From Planctomycetaceae bacterium (GTDB lineage: Bacteria; Planctomycetota; Planctomycetia; Planctomycetales; Planctomycetaceae), in the NCBI GenBank assembly GCA_021732845.1, contig JAKFUF010000030.1, positions 1 through 64,000 on the forward strand: DNA of 64,000 nucleotides. Direction: 5' to 3'. The number at the start of each line of letters is the position of its first letter. Position 1 is the first letter of the stretch. The position numbers were made by a program, and so were the translations under genes. Below, piece by piece: positions 9,124 through 18,573 of the stretch. The notes under the pieces were generated by a model that saw only the letters and a program-made list of their open reading frames with translations, had not been told where the DNA came from and made no database searches.

Positions 9124-10347
9124 ATGCCTGTTGAAGTGAAAATCCCGTCGGTGGGGGAATCAATCACCGAGGTGACGCTGGGGCAGTGGGTGAAGGCGGT
9201 GGGCGACACCGTGTCTCACGACGAGACCCTCATCGAGCTGGAGTCCGAGAAAGCCACGTTCGACCTTCCGGCACCCGTGTCGGGGAAGATTTCCAAGCTG
9301 CTGGTAGAATCGGGAGCAACGGCGAACGTCGGTGATGTTGTCGCGTACATTGAGGAGTCAGCCGACGCCAAGGGCAGCCCGGAAGCGAAACCTGCGGCAC
9401 CAGCCGCCGAGAAATCGCCCGCGCCTGGAACCAAGGATGGCGAAACCCACGTGATGCCTGCAGCCGCCCGTCTGCTGGCCGAACGGGGGATGTCAGCCGG
9501 CAACGTGCCAGCAACCGGCCCCGGTGGACGGCTGCTGAAGGAAGATGTGCAGGCGGTTCCCGCCGCATCCGCGGCGAAACCTGCGACACCAGCCACCAAG
9601 CTTCCGGTGAAGGCACCGCCCAAGCCTTTGAGCCGCCCCACAGGCGGGCGGACCGAAAACGTCGTCCCCATGAGCCCGATCCGCCGCCGCATTGCGTCGC
9701 GGCTGGTCGAGGCCCAGCAGAATGCCGCGCTGCTGACGACGTTCAACGAAGTCGACATGTCCGCCGTGATGGAGCTGCGGAAGAAGTACAAGGATGTGTA
9801 CGAGACCCGCTATGGCATCAAGCTGGGGTTCATGTCCTTCTTCGTGAAGGCCGTGACCGATGCCCTGCAGCAGGTGCCGCAGGTCAACGCCGAGATTCGC
9901 GGGACGGACATTGCCTACCGCAACTACTGCGACATCGGCATCGCTGTTGGCGGTGGCAAAGGGCTGGTGGTGCCCGTTCTGCGGAACACCGAAACGCTGA
10001 GCTTTGCCGAAATCGAACTGGCCATCGGCGACTTCGCCAAGCGGGCCAAAGACAATACGCTGGGGGTCGCCGACCTGCAGGGCGGGACGTTTACCATCAG
10101 CAACGGCGGGGTCTACGGCTCCATGCTGTCGACGCCGATCGTCAACGCCCCGCAGAGCGGCATTCTCGGGATGCACAACATTGAAGATCGCGCGGTCGTG
10201 CGCGACGGGCAAGTGGTGGTCCGGCCGATCATGTACCTGGCGCTGACCTACGACCACCGCATCGTCGATGGCCGCGAGGCGGTGACCTTCCTGAAACGCG
10301 TGCGGGATGTGATCGAAGATCCCGTCCGCATGCTGCTCGACGTGTGA
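9124..10347 (+). CDS. sucB: Dihydrolipoyllysine-residue succinyltransferase (2-oxoglutarate dehydrogenase E2)
   Basis: 407 residues. Lipoyl domain (1-80) with '[12 protein letters not shown]', in which Lys43 is the lipoylation site. A Pro/Ala linker follows, then a peripheral-subunit-binding domain ('[20 protein letters not shown]') and the catalytic acyltransferase domain with 'TFNEVDMS' and the active-site '[12 protein letters not shown]' near the C-terminus. It transfers the succinyl group to CoA in the TCA cycle. ATG 9124 is chosen because the lipoyl domain starts immediately; the frame extends upstream without homology. No sucA or lpd is adjacent, so the E1 and E3 genes must be elsewhere. 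Confidence 0.93.
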   Translation: MPVEVKIPSVGESITEVTLGQWVKAVGDTVSHDETLIELESEKATFDLPAPVSGKISKLLVESGATANVGDVVAYIEESADAKGSPEAKPAAPAAEKSPAPGTKDGETHVMPAAARLLAERGMSAGNVPATGPGGRLLKEDVQAVPAASAAKPATPATKLPVKAPPKPLSRPTGGRTENVVPMSPIRRRIASRLVEAQQNAALLTTFNEVDMSAVMELRKKYKDVYETRYGIKLGFMSFFVKAVTDALQQVPQVNAEIRGTDIAYRNYCDIGIAVGGGKGLVVPVLRNTETLSFAEIELAIGDFAKRAKDNTLGVADLQGGTFTISNGGVYGSMLSTPIVNAPQSGILGMHNIEDRAVVRDGQVVVRPIMYLALTYDHRIVDGREAVTFLKRVRDVIEDPVRMLLDV

Positions 10348-10390
10348 TGCGTAAGGTGACGGGCGCTCCACAACTCCCGGAGGTGACAAC

Positions 10391-11827
10391 GTGCCACAAC
10401 TGGACACTTCCACACTCGGCAGACGGCAGTTTCTCGGTCGCTCTGCCGTGGGCCTGGGCGCGCTGGCCACGCTGTTGAACTCCGGCACCGCCCGCGCAGC
10501 GAGCGCGGGCGGCGGGCCGGATCTGCCGCACTTCGCCCCCAAAGCGAAACGGGTGATCTACCTGTTTCAGTCCGGCGCGCCCTCCCAGATGGATCTGTTC
10601 GATCCCAAGCCGGGCCTCGCCGATCTGCGTGGCACGGAGCTGCCCGACTCCATCCGCCGGGGTCAGCGGCTCACGGGAATGACCTCCACGCAGGCCAGTT
10701 TTCCCGTGGCTCCCACCCGCTTCAAGTTCGCCCAGCATGGCGAAAGCGGAGCGTGGCTCAGCGAGCTGCTCCCACACACGGCGAAAATTGCCGACCGGTT
10801 GAGCTTCGTGAAGTCGCTGCACACCGAAGCGATCAACCATGACCCGGCGGTGACCTTTTTCCAAACCGGTGCGCAACTCGCCGGGCGTCCCAGCATCGGC
10901 GCGTGGCTCTCCTACGGCCTCGGCTCCGAAAACGAGGATCTGCCGGCCTTCGTCGCGATGGTCTCCAAGGGCACCGGCAACCCCAACGACCAACCGCTGT
11001 ACGACCGACTGTGGGGCAGTGGCTTCCTGCCTTCCCGCTATCAGGGCGTGAAATTCCGTTCCGGTGGCGACCCGGTGTTGTTCCTCTCCAATCCCCCGGG
11101 CATTGACGCGCCGGCACGGCGGGAACTGCTGGATGATCTGAAGGAACTGAATCAGCTCAACCTCGAAGAGTATGGCGACCCCGAAATCGCCACGCGGATC
11201 GCCCAGTATGAGCTGGCGTTCCGGATGCAGACCTCCGTGCCAGAACTGGTGGATGTCTCGCAGGAGACCGCCGAGACGTTCGAGATGTATGGTTCAGATT
11301 CGAGAACTCCGGGAACCTATGCCGCCAACTGTCTGCTCGCGCGGCGGCTGGCCGAGCGCGGGGTGCGGTTCATCCAGTTGTTCCACCGTGGCTGGGACCA
11401 GCACCTGAACCTTCCCAAGGCGATCACCGGGCAGTGCCTCGATACCGATCAGGCTTCCGCCGCGCTGGTGCGTGACTTGGCGCAGCGGGGTTTGCTGGAT
11501 GAGACGCTGGTGGTCTGGGGTGGCGAGTTTGGCCGCACGGTTTATTGCCAGGGGACATTGACCGCCGAGAACTACGGTCGCGACCACCATCCGCGCTGCT
11601 TCACCACCTGGATGGCTGGCGGCGGCATCAAGCCGGGGGTGAGCCACGGGCAGACGGACGATTTTTCGTACAACATCGCGCAAGACCCAGTGCATGTCCA
11701 CGACCTGCATGCGACACTCCTGCACTGCCTGGGGATCGACCACACCCGCCTGACCTTCAAATTCCAAGGCCGGCACTACCGCCTGACCGATGTGCATGGC
11801 CAGGTGATCCAGCCGCTTTTGGCGTGA
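10391..11827 (+). CDS. DUF1501 Tat-exported protein
   Basis: 478 residues with GTG start preceded by GGAGGTGAC. The N-terminus has a Tat signal ('[20 protein letters not shown]') and the body has DUF1501 marks: '[21 protein letters not shown]', '[29 protein letters not shown]', 'GWDQHLNL', '[12 protein letters not shown]' and '[20 protein letters not shown]'. These proteins have an alkaline-phosphatase/sulfatase-like fold and in planctomycetes are usually partnered with a DUF1549/DUF1553 cytochrome-like protein. No such partner is adjacent here; sucB lies 44 bp upstream. Enzymatic role unknown. Confidence 0.85.
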   Translation: MPQLDTSTLGRRQFLGRSAVGLGALATLLNSGTARAASAGGGPDLPHFAPKAKRVIYLFQSGAPSQMDLFDPKPGLADLRGTELPDSIRRGQRLTGMTSTQASFPVAPTRFKFAQHGESGAWLSELLPHTAKIADRLSFVKSLHTEAINHDPAVTFFQTGAQLAGRPSIGAWLSYGLGSENEDLPAFVAMVSKGTGNPNDQPLYDRLWGSGFLPSRYQGVKFRSGGDPVLFLSNPPGIDAPARRELLDDLKELNQLNLEEYGDPEIATRIAQYELAFRMQTSVPELVDVSQETAETFEMYGSDSRTPGTYAANCLLARRLAERGVRFIQLFHRGWDQHLNLPKAITGQCLDTDQASAALVRDLAQRGLLDETLVVWGGEFGRTVYCQGTLTAENYGRDHHPRCFTTWMAGGGIKPGVSHGQTDDFSYNIAQDPVHVHDLHATLLHCLGIDHTRLTFKFQGRHYRLTDVHGQVIQPLLA

Positions 11828-11871
11828 ACTCGTTTGAGTCAAAGCGAGCCTGTCCGGTCAAAATAATTGCA

Positions 11872-12007
11872 AATTTCAGATTTAAAATTTCACAGTCTGT
11901 TGGGCGGCTTCGAACTGTCTGCAGAGTCAGTTGAACGCGCGACACCCGCTTGGTGATTCTGGTGTCGCGTAAAGTCATTTTACTGTGAAATTTGAAATCT
12001 GAAATTT
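11872..12007. repeat. AT-rich inverted repeat between convergent genes
   Basis: The left arm (11872-11901, AATTTCAGATTTAAAATTTC then ACAGT) is mirrored by 11981-12007 (ACTGTGAAATTTGAAATCTG). An inner CGCGACACC/GGTGTCGCG pair lies between them. It separates the convergent DUF1501 and hypF genes and may double as a transcription barrier. AT content is clearly above that of the flanks. Confidence 0.6.
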
Positions 12008-12077
12008 GAAATTACACTGAACAGACTACCACCCCTTGCGGGCCAAGTCAGAGCTGAATGACTCAAGGCGCAGGCTG

Positions 12078-14411
12078 TCAGTTTCTATGGGTGGCTGCCA
12101 CCGCGAGCTGACCGAGGCTGATTCCACCGTCGTTCGGCGGGACCCGCTGATGGCGGAAGACGTCAAAGCCACGGGCGGTCAGACGCTGCGTGGCCTCTTC
12201 AACGAGCAGGACGTTGAGGAATACGCCGCCGCTGAGAACGGCCTGCTTCAAGCCGTTGCTGCGGCGCAGACGCTGGCAGACATCGGCCACCATCGCGGCG
12301 ATGGTGGAATGGAATTGGCGGGCGATCTGGGAGTTTGGCCGCTGCGCATGCACGTCGTCAGCAATGGCCTGGATCAGCATCCGGGTGTCGATGATCAGCA
12401 CTGCCTGTTCGTTGCCGGGAAGCGTTTCGGCAGTCACGGCATAAGGATAAAGCTCATCCGTCGGCGCGGCAGTCGTAGCCAGCCATTCCAGTTCCATCGC
12501 CGCCTGACCCTCGTAGCTCACATGAGATCGAACTCCGACGATGGCCGCCACCGCGTCGAACAACCGCCCCATGCTGGAGGTTGGGGGCGTGTTCAAGCCA
12601 CGGGCGAGCATCTGTTGAACGGTGCGTAAGGAGTCCGCGGGGACAGTCGTCAGCAAAGAGGTGTCACATCCCGCATCAAGCAGGTGAGCCACGGCGCTGC
12701 GCCAGGGTTCGCGAATGGCCGCATCGCCTCCAGGCAGGCCGACGTAACGGAGATGTGCGGCGCGTTGAAAGCCGGTGTAGTCGGCAATCAGAAACTCGCC
12801 TCCCCAAATCGCACCGTCCGTGCCAAAGCCCGTCCCATCAAACGCCACGCCGATGACCGGTCCCGCGAGTTGATGCTCCGCCATGCCGCTGGCGACATGA
12901 GCATGATGATGCTGCACGGCGAACAACGACACTCCCGCCTCGTTGCTCCGCTTGACGGCATAGTTTGAACTGGCATAGTCTGGATGCAGGTCATGGACGA
13001 TGAGTTCCGGGCGAATTTCAAACAACGCCTCGTACAATTTGACCTCGCGTTCGAATGCCTGATACGCCGCGAAGTGGTCCAAATCCCCCACGTGGTGGCT
13101 CAAAATCGCCCGCTGTTCGCTTCCCAGGGCAAACGTGGATTTCAACTGTGCGCCTGTCGCCAGCGTGGGGCACCGGAGTGCGATGGGTAGGACGAGTGAC
13201 GCCGGTGCGGCACCCCGCGCGCGGCGGATCGGAAGTTCACGGTGGCCCACGACCCGGGTGACCGAGTCATCGCAGCGAACATGAATCGGCCGATTGTGCG
13301 TCAGAAAAATGTCGGCGATGCCGCCCAGCCGCGCCATCGCATCGGCATCTGTATACGACATCGGCTCGTCAGACGAGTTGCCACTGGTCATCACCAGCGG
13401 GGTTCCGTGCATTGCCTGCATCAACAGGTGATGCAGCGGGGTGTATGGCAGCAGGACGCCCAGAAATGGATTTCCGGGAGCCACGGAATTCGCGACGGCC
13501 ACAGTGTCCCCGCCGCGCGGTGGCTCACTGCGCCGGAGCAGGACGATCGGGCTCGCTGCCGACGTGAGCAAGGCCGTCTCGGATTCGTTGACATCGCACA
13601 GTTCTCGGGCCTGTGACAGATCCTGGACCATGACAGCGAACGGCTTCGCATCGCGGTGTTTGCGCCGTCGCAGTTCCGCCACCACCGGCTCGGCCTCCGC
13701 CCGCGCATCGCACACCAGGTGATAGCCACCCAAACCCTTCAAGGCACCAATTTGTCCCGAACGCAGCGCGTTGGCGAATTCCTCCACGGGCACCGTCGTT
13801 GGCAGTGGCTCGCCGTTTCCGGTCAGCAGTTGAAGCTGCGGCCCACATGCTGGGCAGGCGGTTGGCTGGGCGTGAAACCGGCGGTCGGCGGGATCGTCAT
13901 ACTCGCGGCGGCAGGCGGGACACATGACAAAGCCAGCCATCGTGGTGCGGGCACGGTCGTAGGGTGCACCTTGCACAATGGTGAGCCGCGGGCCGCAGTG
14001 GGTGCAGTTGAGAAACGGGTAGCGGTAGCGGCGATTGCCCGGATCAAACAGCTCGGACAAACAGTCGGAACAGGTAGCGAGGTCGGGGGAAATAGAGATC
14101 TGCGCACCGGGCACCGCAGTGCTGTCTTGGATCTCAAACCCATGGGCACCTTCGACTGGAAGAGGGAACCACTCGAGGGAGTCCAGCCGGGCGTGGGCTG
14201 GCAATTCCAGCCGCAGTGCTGCGGCAAACTGGTCGAGCGTCTCGCTCCAGCCTTCAACCTCCAGATACACGCCGCCCGCCTGATTGCGGACGAATCCCGA
14301 GAGCCTCAGGCCAGCCGCCGTGCGATACACAAACGGCCGGAAGCCGACGCCTTGAACAATCCCCTCCAGGCGGGCCGCCCGGCGCTGCCATTGCGGTTCC
14401 CGCGGCCCCAT
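12078..14411 (-). CDS. hypF: Carbamoyltransferase HypF
   Basis: 777 residues, the normal full length. Domains in order: acylphosphatase ('RLEGIVQGVGFRPFVYR', about 15-95), two Cys4 zinc fingers ('CSDCL'..'CTHC' and 'CPAC'..'CPAC', about 115-200), a YrdC-like domain ('IGALKGLGGYHLVCDA', about 210-390), and the Kae1-like carbamoyltransferase domain with 'FAVQHHHAHVASGM' and 'VAFDGTGFGTDGAIWGGEF'. It makes the thiocarbamoyl precursor of the CN ligands of [NiFe] hydrogenase with HypE. ATG at 14409-14411 shares a base with the TGA of the upstream DUF1501 gene, so the two are probably co-translated. No hypA-E or hydrogenase gene is in the window. Confidence 0.93.
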   Translation of the reverse strand: MGPREPQWQRRAARLEGIVQGVGFRPFVYRTAAGLRLSGFVRNQAGGVYLEVEGWSETLDQFAAALRLELPAHARLDSLEWFPLPVEGAHGFEIQDSTAVPGAQISISPDLATCSDCLSELFDPGNRRYRYPFLNCTHCGPRLTIVQGAPYDRARTTMAGFVMCPACRREYDDPADRRFHAQPTACPACGPQLQLLTGNGEPLPTTVPVEEFANALRSGQIGALKGLGGYHLVCDARAEAEPVVAELRRRKHRDAKPFAVMVQDLSQARELCDVNESETALLTSAASPIVLLRRSEPPRGGDTVAVANSVAPGNPFLGVLLPYTPLHHLLMQAMHGTPLVMTSGNSSDEPMSYTDADAMARLGGIADIFLTHNRPIHVRCDDSVTRVVGHRELPIRRARGAAPASLVLPIALRCPTLATGAQLKSTFALGSEQRAILSHHVGDLDHFAAYQAFEREVKLYEALFEIRPELIVHDLHPDYASSNYAVKRSNEAGVSLFAVQHHHAHVASGMAEHQLAGPVIGVAFDGTGFGTDGAIWGGEFLIADYTGFQRAAHLRYVGLPGGDAAIREPWRSAVAHLLDAGCDTSLLTTVPADSLRTVQQMLARGLNTPPTSSMGRLFDAVAAIVGVRSHVSYEGQAAMELEWLATTAAPTDELYPYAVTAETLPGNEQAVLIIDTRMLIQAIADDVHAQRPNSQIARQFHSTIAAMVADVCQRLRRSNGLKQAVLSGGVFLNVLLVEEATQRLTARGFDVFRHQRVPPNDGGISLGQLAVAATHRN

Positions 14412-15799
14412 CACGCAAACAGTCCCTCAATCACTTCGCCATCGGCAATCGGCGTGGGGCGCGGCAGGCGGGGGAAGTGTGTCCGGTGCGGGTCGAGTCC
14501 CAAGGCGTGATAGATCGAAGCTGCCACATCTTCCGGCGTGCAGGGGCGCGTGGCAGGCAAGCTGCCGGTTCGGTCTGTCGCGCCGATCACCGCGCCACCC
14601 TTGACCCCGCCCCCGGCGAGCAGCAGGCTGCCCGCATTGGGATAATGGTCGCGGCCGCCGTCACGGTTGATCCGCGGCGTACGGCCAAACTCGCCCATCA
14701 CAACAATCAGAGTGGTCTCCAGCAGCCCGCGTTCCTCCAAGTCGTCCAGCAGTGTCGACAGCGACATGTCGAGTTGCGGCAGGTTTCCCGGGCCGTCGTA
14801 CCCGTGCCACTTGTAGCCACTGGGAAGCTTGGACGTTGGAGGTTTAAAGGACATCATCGAATCGAACAGGAGCTGATGGTTGTCCCAGGTGCCATCGGTC
14901 ACACCGTCGCCAAACAAGCCTCCCTGGACCGCCTGGTTGATCGTGACGAACCGTGCTCCGGCCTCGACCAGCCGGCGTGCCAGCAGCACGCGTTGTCCAT
15001 AGATGTTCAGTCCGTAGCGTGTCCGCAGTTCCAGCGGTTCTTCATCCAGCTTCAGAGCCCGCTCCATCGCCCCGCTGGTGAGGAGATTGATCGCTTCGTG
15101 TGAGAATTTGTCGTGGGCTTCGAACGAGCCACTGTGGCCGGCCCCGAGACGGTTCAGGTTCTCAAGCTGCGTCAGCATCGACTGTCGGTCTTCGAAACGG
15201 ACGGGTGTCAGCTTCAGCGCGGCTTCGCGCAGGTCTGGCTTGCAGGGATCCCCCTTGAGGTTGAAAGCGTCGAACGCCGGTCCGAGGTAGCCGGGCGGTT
15301 TGGTATACCGGGCATCGACCGGAAGGCCGAAGTGCGGCGGCACCCCACCCGGACGGCTGCCGCGCAACGCGGAAATCAGGCAGCCAAAGTTGGGAAAGTA
15401 CTGGCCGCCGCGGGGCGGAAAGAAGCCACTGGTGACATGCTGCGAGCCGATGTCGTGCCCGCCGCTCTTCCCCTGCCACGACCGGATGAGAGCCACCTTG
15501 TCCATCCGCTGCGCCAACAGCGGCAGCTTTTCACAGAGGAAGGTGCCCGGCACATTCGTCTGCAGCGGATTCCACAGCCCACGAATTTCCGCAGGTGCCA
15601 GTGGCTTGGGATCAAACGTCTCGAAGTGGCTCGCCCCGCCGGCCAAAAACAGAAAAATGCACGAGACGTCAGATCGCGTCTTGTTCACCGACCCGCTGGT
15701 CGCCGAGGTTCCGGCCGCCAAGGCCCGCGCCTCAAGCATTCCAGGCAGGCTCAGGCCGAACAGCCCGGCACCAATCTGCAGCGCCTCCCGGCGCCTCAT
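14411..15799 (-). CDS. DUF1501 exported protein
   Basis: 462 residues from ATG 15799 ('MRRREALQIGAGLFGLSLPGM', an RR-type signal); the frame runs open to 15889 but without signal-like sequence. DUF1501 features: 'CIFLFLAGGASHFETFDPKP', 'KVALIRSWQGKSGGHDIGSQHV', 'TWDNHQLLFD', 'VVMGEFGRTPRIN' and 'GRDHYPNAGSLLLAGGGVKGG'. The C-terminal 'TPEDVAASIYHALGLDPH' is typical. Its stop overlaps the hypF start. Role unknown; the coupling to hypF is probably positional rather than functional. Confidence 0.85.
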   Translation of the reverse strand: MRRREALQIGAGLFGLSLPGMLEARALAAGTSATSGSVNKTRSDVSCIFLFLAGGASHFETFDPKPLAPAEIRGLWNPLQTNVPGTFLCEKLPLLAQRMDKVALIRSWQGKSGGHDIGSQHVTSGFFPPRGGQYFPNFGCLISALRGSRPGGVPPHFGLPVDARYTKPPGYLGPAFDAFNLKGDPCKPDLREAALKLTPVRFEDRQSMLTQLENLNRLGAGHSGSFEAHDKFSHEAINLLTSGAMERALKLDEEPLELRTRYGLNIYGQRVLLARRLVEAGARFVTINQAVQGGLFGDGVTDGTWDNHQLLFDSMMSFKPPTSKLPSGYKWHGYDGPGNLPQLDMSLSTLLDDLEERGLLETTLIVVMGEFGRTPRINRDGGRDHYPNAGSLLLAGGGVKGGAVIGATDRTGSLPATRPCTPEDVAASIYHALGLDPHRTHFPRLPRPTPIADGEVIEGLFA

Positions 15800-15913
15800 C
15801 CCAAATACACCGCGTGGCTGGAACGTCTTCACACAGAATCTCCCGGCTTGCAACAAATCAGTCGACACGATTGTATCAACAATTGCCACTGCGTCCCAAT
15901 GGATGATTGAGTG

Positions 15914-17143
15914 CTATTTTGCGGCCACCCGTTTTGCCGCTTCTTCGGCCTTTCGCAACACCCGCAGGATGTTGCCGCTCATGATCAGGTGGATTTGCGG
16001 CGCGGTGTAGCCACGGTTCAGCAGTTCCTGGGTGATGACCGGATAGGTCGAGACGTCTTCAAGCTGCTTGGGCACCATCGGAATGCCATCGAAATCCGAG
16101 CCGAGCCCCACATGCTCGATTCCCGCGACTTTGATCACCTGCTCAATGTGGTCCACCACGTCGTGAATGTCGCCGGGGAGCAGCGGATTTTCGGCCTCCC
16201 ACCGTTTGCGCGCCTGCTTGAAGTCGGCGTCGTTGGGAAACTTCGCCTTCAGCTCACGGTTCTTCTCCAGGCTGTTGGCCCGGCGGCGGGCGGATTCCGG
16301 ATGGATGAAGCCGGAATAGAAATTGATCATCACCACGCCGCCGTTCTCCTTCACTTTCACAAGCACATCATCGGGCACATTCCGCGGATGGTCAGCGACG
16401 GCACGGGCTGACGAATGCGAAAAGATCACCGGGGCGACCGTCACCCGCAGGGCGTCGTGCATGGTCTCGGGGGACACATGCGACAGATCGACCAGCATTC
16501 CCAGCCGGTTCATTTCCCGCACGACATCTTCACCAAACGCCGTCAGCCCCGCGTGCCGTGGCTCATCCGTCGCGGCATCCGCCCAGGCCAGCGTGTCGGA
16601 ATGGGTGAGGGTCATGTACCGTGCACCCAGGTCATACAGCCGTTTGAGGTTGCCCAGCGAATCCTCAATGCAATGTCCACCCTCGACGCCGATCATGGAG
16701 GCAATTTTGCCGGTTTTCTGGATCCGCTCGACATCCTCCGCGGTTGACGCCATCTCGAACACATCGGGATAGCGTTTCATCATCGCCTGCACGATGGCAA
16801 TCTGCTCCAGCGTCTGCAGCAGGGCCTTGTGTTCCTGGGCCGTTTCCGCCGGAACGTACACCGACCAGAATTGAGCCCCGACATTCCCGGTCCGCAGCCG
16901 CGCGATGTCAGTGTGCAGCTTTGGCAGTGGCTGTCGCAGATCGGCATGGTCAAACGACGACGCGGCTTCGGTGCGAATCATCCACGGCAGATCGTTGTGA
17001 CCATCAAAGACGAATCCCGCCGCGTGAATCTTTCGGGCGGCATCCGTCACGACCACAGGTTGACGTTCGGCTCCGTTTGCCGCTCCCAACACAGTGAGCG
17101 CCGGCAACAGCCCAAGAACGATCAAACGGAGCGGTGAACTCAT
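15914..17143 (-). CDS. Membrane dipeptidase (peptidase M19)
   Basis: 409 residues with a Sec signal (about 1-24). Renal-dipeptidase metal and active-site motifs are in order: 'FVFDGHNDLPWMIR' (HxD metal site), 'MIGVEGGHCIEDS' (bridging Glu), 'LVDLSHVSPETMHDAL' (His), 'PVIFSHSSARAVADHPRN' (His) and 'HVGLGSDFDGI' (Asp). It hydrolyses dipeptides, including D-containing ones, probably in the periplasm. Monocistronic. The 200 bp upstream to 17346 hold no recognisable gene. Confidence 0.92.
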   Translation of the reverse strand: MSSPLRLIVLGLLPALTVLGAANGAERQPVVVTDAARKIHAAGFVFDGHNDLPWMIRTEAASSFDHADLRQPLPKLHTDIARLRTGNVGAQFWSVYVPAETAQEHKALLQTLEQIAIVQAMMKRYPDVFEMASTAEDVERIQKTGKIASMIGVEGGHCIEDSLGNLKRLYDLGARYMTLTHSDTLAWADAATDEPRHAGLTAFGEDVVREMNRLGMLVDLSHVSPETMHDALRVTVAPVIFSHSSARAVADHPRNVPDDVLVKVKENGGVVMINFYSGFIHPESARRRANSLEKNRELKAKFPNDADFKQARKRWEAENPLLPGDIHDVVDHIEQVIKVAGIEHVGLGSDFDGIPMVPKQLEDVSTYPVITQELLNRGYTAPQIHLIMSGNILRVLRKAEEAAKRVAAK

Positions 17144-17345
17144 CGCGTGGCTCCTGCCGGATTTCCAGATTGTCTCGCGGGATCAAGGCCCGTGGCTGCG
17201 CACCAACAATAACAGATTTGAAGCGCTGGACCAGAATGATCACTCAGCGGAGTCCCCAAGATCTCCTCCAGACGGAGCAGACAATTCTTGTCCTTATTGT
17301 GGCGATTTCTGGGCCACACGACGCATGGTGCGATTTTCCATCGAT

Positions 17346-18131
17346 CTAAAAATTCAAGGAACTGGTTCGCAGCTTCTTGGTGATGCCGCCGGAGTGGATT
17401 GTGGCGGAGGGCGTCGCCGCAGCCAACGGCGTGGCTGTCAGCGGCGTGGCGGTGGACCCGGGGACCGCGTTCCACAGGCACAGGGCCGAGAGGAGCAGCA
17501 GCGGGATGGCCCACCACGAGCGGCGGGGTGGTGCCGTCGGGAACGGTGGGTGCGAGAGGGGCATGGTTTGAATGGCCGGCGCGGTGAGGTCCATGAGATC
17601 TGATTCTGCGAAAAGCTGGTCTGTATGGGAAGTGAGTTCGACCGCAGGCGGTGACACCAAGTCCGCTCCGTCCGAATCCGGCGGCGGTTCGTCGCCAGCA
17701 ACAGGAACGAATGTGGCAGCGTCAGTTCCGCGGCGGCGTGAGCCACGGCGCGTGGCGGAAGGCCGTGGCTCACTCACGATCAGGGCAAGACCCGTCCCGG
17801 CGGCCAGTGACAGGCCGGCGGCAAGCCACGTGGCATCCCAGGCGGGTTCTGCGTCACGCGGTGGCTCCACAGAATCCCAGCCACGGGCGACTTCGGTGTC
17901 GTACACAAAGCAGCCGGTGCCGTGGGTGAAGCAGTCTTCGGAGTGACGACCGATGGACGACCCTGCGCCCGAAAACAGGTCGTCCGCCACGCTGCCGAAT
18001 TTTTTACCGGCAGCCCCCAGCGCGCCATCCAGGTGTTTGCTGGAACGAGCGGCCTTCTCGAAAATGTCATCGGCCCCGCCAGGGAATCGGCCGGGTCCAC
18101 CCGAGCCATACATCCCGGCGACTTCCGTCAT
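17346..18131 (-). CDS. Polymorphic-toxin unit, copy 1, truncated after the membrane segments
   Basis: 261 residues from 'MTEVAGMYGSGGPGRFP' (ATG 18131). It is nearly identical to the first 255 residues of copy 2 (18574-20304): same N-terminal helix region, 'GCFVYDTEVARGWD' (Hint block A with its Cys), first hydrophobic segment, basic 'RRGSRRRG' linker, second hydrophobic segment and 'GGITKKLRT'. It then switches to the unrelated tail 'SSLNF' and a stop. The rest of the Hint domain and any toxin are missing, so it is a remnant or a silent donor for recombination. It lies 31 bp downstream of the DMP19-like immunity gene. Confidence 0.7.
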   Translation of the reverse strand: MTEVAGMYGSGGPGRFPGGADDIFEKAARSSKHLDGALGAAGKKFGSVADDLFSGAGSSIGRHSEDCFTHGTGCFVYDTEVARGWDSVEPPRDAEPAWDATWLAAGLSLAAGTGLALIVSEPRPSATRRGSRRRGTDAATFVPVAGDEPPPDSDGADLVSPPAVELTSHTDQLFAESDLMDLTAPAIQTMPLSHPPFPTAPPRRSWWAIPLLLLSALCLWNAVPGSTATPLTATPLAAATPSATIHSGGITKKLRTSSLNF

Positions 18132-18162
18132 CGCCAAGCACGGCGAACGCAAGGATTGCACG

Positions 18163-18555
18163 CTATGTGATTAGAGACTTGTGAAGCCCATAATTGTCAA
18201 TCGCATCGATTCTCTCCTCAATGACCGCCAATCGACTGCCAGGATCGAGCTGCTGCAGAACCTCCGACCATGATTTCGCAGAGCTTGACTCAGCGTAAGG
18301 CCCAAATATCTGTAAAGCCTCGCCGACAAGTTCAGCCAATTCGTCAAGCCCATACTTACGCATCGCAACAACTGCCCCTGGAATTTGCCCCTTAATAGGT
18401 AGTCGGTTGTAGAAATATCCAGACAACCCTCCCATTTCCAATTCAATGATGAAGTCTTGGATAAGGTATAACTCACGCTCGTCGGTCGAAAGTGATTCCA
18501 CTCCCACACTCAACGCACGGTCGTAGATTCTGGAAAGTTTCTCGTGTGGTGCCAT
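18163..18555 (-). CDS. DMP19/DUF4375-like immunity protein
   Basis: 130 residues starting at ATG 18555 with a strong GGAGG 7 bp upstream; a TTG two codons earlier is less likely. The middle matches the DMP19 (DUF4375) pattern: 'LSTDERELYLIQDFIIELEMGG', 'LSGYFYNRLP', 'VAMRKYGLDELAELV'. It starts 18 bp after the stop of the copy-2 toxin on the same strand, the usual place for the cognate immunity protein. It would bind and neutralise the predicted nuclease domain. Cytoplasmic; no signal peptide. Assignment as immunity rests on position plus the family's known association with toxins. Confidence 0.7.
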   Translation of the reverse strand: MAPHEKLSRIYDRALSVGVESLSTDERELYLIQDFIIELEMGGLSGYFYNRLPIKGQIPGAVVAMRKYGLDELAELVGEALQIFGPYAESSSAKSWSEVLQQLDPGSRLAVIEERIDAIDNYGLHKSLIT

Positions 18556-18573
18556 TCGCAATCCTCCATTTCC

